Under the pieces are notes generated by a model. It had not been told where the DNA came from, ran no database searches, and saw nothing but the letters and a program-made list of their open reading frames with translations. The translations under genes and the position numbers were made by a program. DNA of 64,000 nucleotides, taken from positions 55,558,681-55,622,680 of the forward strand of contig CM051025.1 of assembly GCA_027627225.1 (NCBI GenBank). The letters run 5' to 3'. Below, piece after piece: positions 13,701 to 22,900 of this stretch (position 1 is its first letter; each line of letters opens with the position of its first letter). The DNA comes from Congeria kusceri. Taxonomy: Eukaryota > Mollusca > Bivalvia > Myida > Dreissenidae.

Positions 13701-14559
13701 AATGTTTTCTATGTTTTCTATGTTGTAGATGGGAATACAATATTGTTGTTTAACATTTTCTATCAAAGTATTAATGCAGTTTAAATAGTCAATATCCTTT
13801 AACAGTGAATTGTTGAATTTCCAGAGCCCTTTACCATGTGCTATATCCTCAAAACTTAGTTCTAAGTCAATAATTGAATGGTCTGATTTATAAAATGAAT
13901 CATTAGAAGATTTTCTAATTTTAGAAGACAAACTATTAGAAGTAAGGAAAAAATCAAGTCTAGCCTGCTGTAATGGTGTTAACCGTCTCCATGTATATTG
14001 TTGGGTAGTGCCGTTTAGATATCTGAAAGTATCAATGATATTATTATCTCTAATAATAGATTGCAGTGTTTTTCTTGCATTTTTATTATTATTAATGGAT
14101 GTATAATTTAGATAGTCCAAGTTAACGTCTAATAAAGTCTCCACATATAATATATTCGTCATTTTGAAAATCTATTATTTTTTTTAAGAGGTCTGTAAAA
14201 AAGATGGGTGTATCTTTATTAGGCCCGTATAATGTGCATAAGGTAAACCTGTTTGTCATATATGTCAAATCCAATAATAAGTAGTTACCACGAGAGTCAT
14301 TTTCAATTTTATTTAATGTGATTGGTAAGTTTTTTCTAAACAAAATGCAAACACCTCTTGAATTTGAAAGCCCAAAACTAAAATAACATTCCCCGTCCCA
14401 TTCTGAGTATATTTTATTTTTCATATCAGGAGTAAAATGACAGTCTTGGAGACAATAAATATGTCCTTGTTTTGATTTTAAAAAATCAAAGACATCTCTT
14501 CGTTTTTTACTGTTATTGAGACCCCTACAGTTGTATGACATTAATTTTAGATTATCCAT
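10764..14559 (-). pseudogene. LINE ORF2: endonuclease-reverse transcriptase, one frameshift
   Basis: The first part (14559-14122) starts MDNLKLMSYNCRGLNN and carries the endonuclease N-terminal motif, a Glu-site motif reading LQDCH, YGPN, and ends just after IICGDF. The frame then shifts near 14120-14140. The second frame (14162-10764, 1,132 codons) continues the endonuclease with RLDFF (about residues 68-72) and SDH (93-95). RT follows: SPGSDGFTAEFF (347-358), motif A with TIDFEKAFD (~475-483), motif B GCRQGDP (~533-539), motif C FADD (~577-580). Near the C-terminus is Cys1004-x2-Cys1007-x8-His1016-x4-Cys1021. The product nicks target DNA and copies element RNA at the nick. The break falls right after the GDF motif, so this copy should make no active enzyme unless the shift is a sequencing error. 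Confidence 0.93.
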
Positions 14560-14761
14560 TTAAATAACGGTATGATGAAAAAATGTGCCATTACATATAT
14601 ATTGTTAAACAGATATTTTGGTAGGAAATATACAACATTTCTATCTTTTAAATTCTGCATGTTATGATGCAAGTAATTCAGCAAATTAAACACAAACATA
14701 CAATGTAACAAGAACACAATGTACAAAAGGAGGTTCAAGGTATGTGGAATGATTGTGGTTT

Positions 14762-14879
14762 CAATCAAACAATGAGTTTTATATACATCAAAATACATGA
14801 TTTTACAACAGATATGGTTACAATCAAACAATGAGTTTGACATACATCAACATACATGATTTCACAACAGATATGGTAG
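14762..14879. repeat. Tandem duplication, 2 x 59 bp, in LINE spacer
   Basis: Units 14762-14820 and 14821-14879 both begin CAATCAAACAATGAGTTT and differ at about five positions. They lie about 200 bp upstream of the ORF2 start. Confidence 0.9.
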
Positions 14880-15960
14880 CTTACATACTATTGCATTAGT
14901 GGTGTATCACCTAATCACATCTGATGGTGAACATAACATAAAATACTGAGATGAGACAAAAACACTTATTCTTAGATATAAAAACTGCTTACAAATGTAT
15001 CGTATGAACTTAGATCATAACTAAATCAGTATTGAATATTTGCAAGCTATTTCTGTTCATATATAAATACCTAGATTTATATTGTAAAAGAATGTGTCCT
15101 CAAATATACGTGTAATAGGTTTCACAAAATTATTGTAATAATGAGCCGCAAATGAGCAAAAGGTAGGTTATTTAATTTTTTAATCTCCATGATTCACAAA
15201 ATAAGTAGCCTCACAACACAAATACTTGAAGAAAACAGATTGTGACAGTCAGTTTCTTCTGCATGCTTTTCAAATATTTATCAATTTAATATTAACACAA
15301 TACGCAATAATTTTGCAAGGAAAGCTTAAACTTATCAAAACATATTTATTTTCTTAAATCTGCAACCTTTACGCACGTTTATTACAAATACATATGTACT
15401 AACAATTATAAATAAAGAAACAACATTATCTTGATATAGTAAAAACATTTACATCAACTTCCATGTGTTGCAAATACCAATTACATTCATATCTAAGCTT
15501 AACAAATATGTATACAAGCAGATCATTTAGTAGTGTAGTTATTTTATTACCCCTAACAAAGGAAGTGTAAAAATAAAGCAGTTTCAATAAAACATATACA
15601 CATGCATGCAGCTTAAACCTTGTAAAGCATATATAGATAAACATACACAAGTAGTATGAGTAGTTAAATTTTGTTCAAATAAAAATAGTACGGATGTTTA
15701 ATTTTCTATAATAGTAGAACAGCAGCAAAATAATTTATACTACAATCATAATGTGTCTTATTTTACACATTAAGTTAAGATGAAAAAAGTAAATTTACTG
15801 TACGGCTGTGTTGATTTTGTGATATATTTCCAATAAACAGTAGGTGACTTACATCCTGTAATAGATTATTAAAATGATAGTTTTACATTATAAGATAAAC
15901 ACTTCAGTATGCCTTATAATAATAATGAAATACATATAACCATCTTTTCTAGCCATTGTA

Positions 15961-16279
15961 TCACCTGTGTACAAACGTATAATTTGTTCTATTTATTCAG
16001 TTGATTAATTTCTAAACACCGTTTTGGAAGTAGATAAGGACTTTAATCTGCATTAGGTATAATTAGATAAAGGCTATATGGGCATGCTAAAAATAGAAGT
16101 CAAAAAAAAACTATAGTCATTCACCTGTGTACAAACGTATAATTTGTTCTATTTATTCAGTTGATTAATTTCTAAACACCGTTTTGGAAGTAAATAAGGA
16201 CTTTAATCTGCATTAGGTATAATTAGATAAAGGCTATATGGGCATGCTAAAAATAGAAGTCAAAAAAAACTATAGTCAT
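15961..16279. repeat. Tandem duplication, 2 x 160 bp, in LINE spacer
   Basis: Units 15961-16120 and 16121-16279 start TCACCTGTGTACAAACGTAT. They differ by one substitution (tagataagg/taaataagg) and one A in a homopolymer, so the duplication is recent. Confidence 0.95.
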
Positions 16280-16436
16280 TTTTAGCATTTAACCAATTAT
16301 ATAGTTTTTATCTTTATTTACATTTGGATGTGGGATCGATACTGTCGAATAATTAATTGGTGGCTTGCACCAATTTAGACTAAAATTGTTTTATTTTTAT
16401 TATGTATAAAAATATTATTGATATTTTTTTTTTTAT

Positions 16437-16556
16437 TGCCCAAAAGTTTTATGATAGTTAAAGAAAATGGGTATAAGGGTTTTATACAAGTTTTATTAAT
16501 ACCTTTTTTCCAAAAGTTTTATGGTAATTAAGGAAAATGGGTTGAGGGTTTTATCA
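16437..16556. repeat. Degenerate tandem duplication (~73 bp) in LINE spacer
   Basis: CCAAAAGTTTTATG...GAAAATGGGT...GGGTTTTAT occurs twice (about 16440-16487 and 16511-16554) with several differences. Confidence 0.75.
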
Positions 16557-16710
16557 ATAATTTACAATTTCCAAAAAAATAAAAAAACAAGTTCAACATG
16601 TAATACATTTTAAGCACAAAATGAGTTTTTTTGTTTAAATATACTGTCATGAATAGTAGACAATTAGGAATATACCACTTTTGTTTGTAATGTTCATCCC
16701 TCCATCCCTC

Positions 16711-17670
16711 CTAGTGGCCGCTCACGCCATTTCTTCTGTTCTGTCTGAAGTTTTCGATAACTTCGTTCACATTGTCATATATGTCAAATTTTATGCGTTC
16801 ATCTGCGATAGTTTGTCCATATACTGCCCCATTGAAATACCATGCACTGTCAATATTTGGGTGCAGATAAAGTCTGTTGATAAGCCCCTGATTTGGTTTT
16901 GTGACATCATCAACCAGCTTGTATCCGTTGCTCTTCATTGGAGACCGTTTCCGCATGATGGCAGATTTTGCACTGTTGTTAAGCAGCTTGATGAGTACTG
17001 GGCGGATCTGCCCCCTCTTGGTTGGGATACGGTGCATCGCCACTATATCAATCGGCTGAAGGTCAACCTCTGTGTGGGTCTTCAGGATTTCAGTCACAGT
17101 TTTTGCCAGTGATTTTTCATTTTCCTCTCTATTTTCTGGTACATTAAGGATTTTTATGTTATTCTTTCTTGAATATTGTTCGTTATAGTTAGCTTTTTTA
17201 TGTGCTGTTTTGCTTAGTTCAGTAGTTTTATCGATTTGTTCTTGTAGTGATTTGTTGTTGGTGTCATTGTTGTTTTCAAGTTTTTGTATTTTCTCTTTTA
17301 GGTTTTTGTTGTCAAAGTCCAAACTGTCAATTTTGGCTTGCAGATCATTTACTTTTTTGCTGATTAGTTGTTCTATCTGTTGATTCATGTTTTGTTCAAG
17401 TTTTTTCATTAGATTTGTGACTGTGCTCGTGATAAGCAATTCAACTTCATCTTTTCGCAACATGTTTTTGAGATCTTCCCTTAAGTTGGAAATGCCCTCA
17501 GTCATAGCTTGAAGCTGTACATGTATAGAATTTAATTCCTCCATGCTTGAATTGCTATTGTCACTTGTATCTGGCCTATATTTTTTGACAGCTGGCTTTG
17601 TTTGTGGTTTTGCTCCCGTGAAACTAAGTTTTGGCTGATTTTTTGTAGTATTTGTTGTATTGCTGCTCAT
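16711..17670 (-). CDS. LINE ORF1: coiled-coil RNA-binding protein, 319 aa
   Basis: Intact 319-codon frame starting MSSNTTNTTKN. A Ser/Thr/Lys-rich N-terminus (~1-40) is followed by a long coiled coil (~45-165) of Leu/Ile heptads rich in Lys, Glu and Asn. An RRM-like region (~168-245) contains QYSRKNNIKILNVPEN and RPVLIKLLN, and a C-terminal domain follows. This order is that of L1-type ORF1 proteins (Transposase_22-like), which trimerise, bind element RNA and act as nucleic-acid chaperones. ORF2 lies 2.15 kb downstream on the same strand. The plus-strand frame 16681-17112 is its shadow. I see no frameshift or internal stop. Confidence 0.9.
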   Translation of the reverse strand: MSSNTTNTTKNQPKLSFTGAKPQTKPAVKKYRPDTSDNSNSSMEELNSIHVQLQAMTEGISNLREDLKNMLRKDEVELLITSTVTNLMKKLEQNMNQQIEQLISKKVNDLQAKIDSLDFDNKNLKEKIQKLENNNDTNNKSLQEQIDKTTELSKTAHKKANYNEQYSRKNNIKILNVPENREENEKSLAKTVTEILKTHTEVDLQPIDIVAMHRIPTKRGQIRPVLIKLLNNSAKSAIMRKRSPMKSNGYKLVDDVTKPNQGLINRLYLHPNIDSAWYFNGAVYGQTIADERIKFDIYDNVNEVIENFRQNRRNGVSGH

Positions 17671-18092
17671 TGTTCAGATGGTGCAAGTACAGTTATGTTC
17701 TTGCCTCAGGTATTGTAGCAAATAATTGGCAACCACTATTCCACTATTCAACCACTATTCAATAGTTATAATCCGTTAATCATATAATCCTATAATCCTT
17801 TGTACACACTGATGTTTAGGGGTTTTCTCAAGGTGATGTTTGATGGAAATCACTCAGGTGTCACTCAGGTGTTACACAAATAATTTAAAAACCTTTTGTA
17901 TACACTTCTTCAAACTGTTATTTTATCAAATAAGTATTCCATAAATTCACTTTTTCCCTACATTCAATAGATCTTTATACACATGTTGTACTATAAATTA
18001 CTATTTTTTTATCACTATAGACATGTATTTTAATGCATTTTTTGGAGAGCAAATTATCCACACATCCCTCCAGTATCGACCTTGAACCTTCC

Positions 18093-18108
18093 ATATGCTT
18101 CTATTCTT
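18093..18108. repeat. Target-site duplication of the LINE (5' side)
   Basis: Second copy of the 16-mer at 10362-10377. The element's 5' end therefore begins at 18092 on the minus strand with GGAAGGTTCAAGG. Confidence 0.9.
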
Positions 18109-18985
18109 ATCTTTTATTGGTCACCCTTTTAAGTTTGTCAAAATACTACACCGTGAATACTGCCGAGGTCGCCTTGTTCGAAGTTGTTATCTGATGAAGA
18201 TTGTGTCATGTAAACACATATTATAATTTAGACATCTCCCGGAGGCAATACAGCGTCTTGCATACTGTTTTTCTGTGCAATTAACACTTATCAACCGTGG
18301 CATGTCAACGACACAAAATGATGTAATTATGATAAATGCTTGCATGAATTGAAATAATTCAGTTACAGCATCATAAATCACCTGGTAGCAAAGTGTAAAT
18401 ACTGTGTGTTGAGTTTGTATAATGAAAACACACATAAATAGCGACTGCTGCTGGCTCGAGGTTAACAAAATGAGCTAACGCGAATACTAAAATAAGACTA
18501 TTAAGTTTTGCACAAACGCAAAATCTATATTTAGAATAAATACATCCTCTCTGTGTGACAGGTTTGACACTCACATTCAACAAAGGTACAGTAAACACAT
18601 TGCTTAAAGTTTAAAAAGAACAAACTAGTGTAATAACCTAATGTATGTTATAACTACGAGTTACTACAAACAAAATATACTTCTCCTACATTTTCTGAAA
18701 ATAACAATACCTTGTTATTGTGTTCTGCTGGTACGCTAAATGTAACGTTATTTCTTTGCACTGTCTTTCCCGAAATGTACACTCAGTGTTGGCAATGTCG
18801 CAAATATTTCAAATGCATTCTCATTATATTTCAGTGGCAAGTGTCTTCCTTTTTAATTTGTGTCTTATAAATGGTGCGCGAAGGTGACATTGACAAACTA
18901 GCAATAGCACACTGAGTACTTTACATGATTAGATTTCAAACTGTAATTAAGCACTGAACGGTAGGTAACACTGCGCATTGGAGGT
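18109..18985. other. Non-coding stretch
   Basis: No exon or repeat recognised. The short minus-strand frames (18187-18468 and 18371-18598) show no domain or splice context. Confidence 0.5.
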
Positions 18986-19223
18986 GTGTCGTGGGAAAAC
19001 CGGGCGTAATGCTTGTGCGTAAAGCGTCGTCTCGGATCAGCCTGTGCAGTCCTCACAAGCTAATCCGGAACGGCACTTTCCGCTTACAGTGGATTTATGT
19101 TTAGAAGATACTTCCGTGAAAAAAAATACCATAAAAGCGGAAAGTGCCGTCCTGGAGGTCCGCACAGGCTAATTCGGGACGACACTTAACGCACATGCAT
19201 AAAGCCCGGTTTTCCCACGACAC
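18986..19223. mobile_element. Foldback MITE with long inverted arms, 238 bp
   Basis: The left end GTGTCGTGGGAAAACCGGGC is matched by the inverse of the right end (CCCGGTTTTCCCACGACAC, ending 19223). Pairing continues with mismatches for most of each ~100-bp arm, including TGTGCAGTCC/GGACCTGCACA-type and CGGAAAGTGCCG blocks. The centre is A-rich. No coding capacity. I recall this family as very common in dreissenid and myid bivalves; that is memory, not a search. Confidence 0.9.
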
Positions 19224-19748
19224 GACTCATTGATAGTTTGAAAGATCTGTGGTTGGCCTCGTTCTGCTATTTTCCAACTGAATGTATATTCATTCGATTT
19301 TTAATTTCTTATATAAAAGTAAATAATACAATAAACATTGGAAAATACTATTGTTTGTGTGTGTAGCTTTTCAAACGACTTCCCGCACACACTATCCTAT
19401 AATTGGACGAGTTAACTCATGATACAATCCTAACTTGTTAATACAAACTGTAGATTGGATCACGAAATTTATGACACCAACAAGAGAAATGTAAATGCAA
19501 ATGTGAAATGTTTGGTATTCTTATATATCTGTGTTTCAATATTGTGTCTGTACATTGACAAGTGTGTGTTACCTGCCTTAAAGACCGCATACATTTGATT
19601 GCTGTCAATACTTCAAATGTAGATTTTAGCATCGCAAATGCATAGCATTGTTTTCTGAATTATGCTTCGATTAAAGGTGCTTTTTTGCCAAGCGACAACA
19701 TCATTTAGACGAATGTTGCTTATCAATATATGTAACTGTCTTTTGCAG

Positions 19749-19919
19749 TGCTGCTCAGAAAGAAGAAGAGGCTAGACTTAATCAGCGGATCACAGAATTG
19801 GAGACAGATGTCGGACATTTTCGAACAGAAAATGACTCACTACAGAAGCAAATAAAAAAACTAAAAGCAGATCTTCAGAATGCAGCAAAAAAAGAGACGG
19901 TCCAAGTCGAATCCGAAAT
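19749..19919 (+). CDS. Gene A coiled-coil exon, copy 1
   Basis: Acceptor CTTTTGCAG|T, donor AT|GTATGT. Encodes AAQKEEEARLNQRITELETD..., a heptad-rich coiled coil of 57 codons. It enters with one base and leaves with two, so it can be duplicated or skipped without changing frame. Confidence 0.8.
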
Positions 19920-22900
19920 GTATGTTTTCCAATATTTTCTTCGGCCGCAGTCAGCAAGCATCCTAACTGTCAGACAGCAGCTTGTTTGGAAAATACTATT
20001 GTTTGTGTGTATAGATTTTCAAATGAATTCCCGTACACACTATCATAGAAAACGACGAATAAATTCTGGATAAAATCCTAATTTGTTAATACGAATTGTA
20101 GATTTGTTCATGAATTCCATGACACCAAAAAGAGAAATGTCAATCCAAATGTAAAATGCTTGGTGTCCTTAAAAATGTGTGTTTCAATATTGTGTCTGTA
20201 CATTGACAAGTGTGTGTTACCGGCCTTTAAGGCCGCATAAATTTGTTTTCTGTCAATACTGCAAATGTAGATTTGACTAAAGAAAATGCAGAGCATTATT
20301 CCCGGCATTATGCTTGGATTAAAAGTGCTTTTTTGCAAAGCGACAACATCATTTAGTCGAATGTTGCTTATCAATATATGTAACTGTCTTTTCCAGTGCT
20401 GTTCATAAAGTAGAAGAGGCTAGATTTAATCAGCGGATCAAAGAACTGGAGACAGATGTCGAACATGTTCGAAAAGAAAATGACTCATTACAGAAGCAAA
20501 TGAAAACACTAAAAGAAGATCTTCAGAATGCAGCAAAAAAAGAGACGATCCAAGTCAAATCCGAAATGTATGTTTTTCAATATTTTCTTAGGCCGCAGTC
20601 AGCAAGCATCATAACTGTCAGACAGCAGCTTGTTATTAAAATGTGCTTTTAAATAACGTCAAACATGTACTGAGATTTGTAACTATTTGCTTCACTATAC
20701 ACCTTATTCTGGCTGTATGTCCAGGCATGTGTCTATTCGTGAATCCATTATAAATGTAATTATTTTAAAACATGTATTGCTCCACAGTTAAATTTTAATC
20801 AATCATCAGTTCAATTTTTTAGAACTTTTATCTGACATATTCTGACATATTCTATAAATACATGTTATTGTCCATTAGGTTGATTAAATATTCGTGCATT
20901 TATAAATTAAGTAGGTGTAAGTCCTTATATTTGTTGTAAATTTTCACAAATTAACAGACACCATGCGCCCGAAAAAGAAAAAGCAGCCTTAGAGGAGCAA
21001 CTCCAGAAGTCAATCAAAGAACTTAAAACGGAGAAGGAAGCTAAGAACAATGCCCAGGAGAAGATACAGGCAGAGACGGAAAGGCTGAAACAATATATTG
21101 ACAGCCTTCAGAAACGATCGGAATCAGAAAAGGCCCTCATAAAGAAAGCAGAGGAAGAAAGGGACAAGTAAGTTGAATTTTTGTATGTGTACGTATTAAG
21201 GATCTCGGAGGAGTGGCTTTTTATTAGCAAAAATTTTGTTTCTCATAAAATGCATTGCTTAAAGTATATATGTAATAATCGTAAAACAACCATGACGCGT
21301 CGTACATATGTAATTGGAATAGTTAATGGATAATATCAAATGTATTTATTTTAATTGTATTAAAGATTGGGAAAAAAATCCAATAACACTATTACAGGAT
21401 ATTATTTCTTTGGTTTATAAAATTATTACAAAATTGTGAATGATATGTACTTGCAAAATAATCATGTCATTAGCAAATGAATAAATATATTCATGTATTC
21501 CTTCCCTGTTCTATATCTAATAGTAAAGTAACAAAAATATGTGCATTTTAAACACTCATTTTCAGATACAAGAAGGAGAAAGACAATTTTGAACAACAAC
21601 TGGGTCATACGAAGAAAGAACTGGAGATAGCAAGAAAGGAAAGTCACATTCCACGAAGCCCTACACGGTACGAGGAGTGTGAAGAAGACGATATAGTTGT
21701 GCAGTATGTTGGCGGAAGTTGGATCACACTGTGACCATTCTGGCCATTAACTGCACGTGCATGCCATGGATATATATTATAAATTTGTATATGACTAATA
21801 AATAATCTACTGCAACTGACATCCTGGTGATATAATGTGCATATATATACATTGGGAAGATACTTTTATCTTAAGGTTGATTGGTAAATGTTGTGTAATC
21901 TTCTTAACTCGAGTACTTATATAATCGTTATAATGGGTAATAAGGGAATGCTACCACCGATTGTATACCTACATAACGAATACGCTTAATTTGTGCATAC
22001 GTTTAAGTTATGTCTTTTAATTTGATAAACATGATTGCGATGTATGTTTTACACACATGGAAACTGTTAAGTATTAATTCTGTATAGCAATACAACTATA
22101 TGTACCATTCTGATAATAGGCATATTATCCTTAAACCCATAAATACACATATTTGTTTTTCATATTCAATACAAGTATAACGGGTAAAAAGGTAATATTT
22201 TGGGAATTCCACGCGACAACGAAAAACAAAATTATTCTTTGACTCAGTTTCTGGAGTCATATCTATAATAACGGGCACGCCTATTCCAGAACTATTCCAC
22301 ATCACTAGAATGCCATTTATTTATGCATTGGTAACCTCTTGATATGTCAATCTGTGATTAATCAAATGCAACGTGGTATGATATTCCCTAAATAAACTTA
22401 TATATGATCAAACAATGCATCAAATATTTGAATAACTCTTTATAAGAGCTATATATGTCTTCAATCGATTGTCCTACTAGGGCTCCATCTGACGAGTGGA
22501 AGGAAAAAGTAGACAAAGCCGAAAGCGAGCTTGCCAAGGAGAGACAACTCCGACTAGAGAAGGAGAGAGAGAATAGTCGGTATGATCGCATTGGCAAAAT
22601 AAAATATTCAATCGCACATTTCAAAACAATGGATCTGAATCTTCAATAGTGTCTATAAGAGCAATATAATTTTTACATATAATGCTGTTCAAGATGCCAG
22701 TTTACAGTACAATCTTTATTGAAAATGTAATTATTGCGTATTAGAGTAATATTGCTCCTCATGATGTTGATACACGCTTGAACACAATTTAGAACCATTT
22801 GATATTGCTTATTAGAGTTATACAAAATTGTTTCATACTGAAGATGTCCGCTCATAATTTTAGTGCACGCTTATTATTATGTTTACTATATCAATGCTAG

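Larger units (their letters stand above)
14560..16710 (-). other. Long non-coding spacer between ORF1 and ORF2 of the LINE
   Basis: 2,151 bp without a credible reading frame, AT-rich, inside the insertion defined by the target-site duplication. L1-type elements usually have ORF1 and ORF2 nearly touching. It holds three short tandem duplications (59, 160 and ~73 bp). I found no TIRs or target-site duplication suggesting that it is a separate element nested in the LINE. Confidence 0.75.
10378..18092 (-). mobile_element. Full-length L1/Tx1-type non-LTR retrotransposon, ~7.7 kb
   Basis: In element order: 5' UTR 18092-17671 (422 bp), ORF1 17670-16711, a spacer 16710-14560 (2,151 bp), ORF2 14559-10764 with one frameshift, 3' UTR 10763-10409, and poly(A). 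A perfect 16-bp target-site duplication outside both ends shows that all of it, spacer included, entered as one unit. ORF1 has the L1-type coiled coil plus RRM layout. ORF2 carries an N-terminal AP-like endonuclease, an RT with FADD, and a C-terminal CCHC-like zinc motif. The copy is intact apart from the frameshift. If gene A starts at 1684, the LINE sits antisense in its first intron. The clade call (L1/Tx1 group) rests on motif style and is not phylogenetic. Confidence 0.93.
19339..20634. repeat. Tandem duplication, 2 x ~648 bp, spanning a coiled-coil exon
   Basis: 19339-19986 and 19987-20634 are homologous, starting GGAAAATACTATTGTTTGTG. Each unit holds intron sequence, an acceptor, one 171-bp exon and its donor. 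Exonic and intronic divergence look similar (several percent), consistent with an unequal crossover that doubled one exon. Confidence 0.92.

Noticed and set aside
14547..14843. 98-codon frame just upstream of LINE ORF2 as a third ORF
   Set aside because: Runs through a 59-bp tandem duplication, is low complexity and hydrophobic, and shows no domain.
16681..17112. 143-codon plus-strand frame
   Set aside because: Antisense shadow of LINE ORF1, which has a clear coiled coil and RRM on the minus strand.
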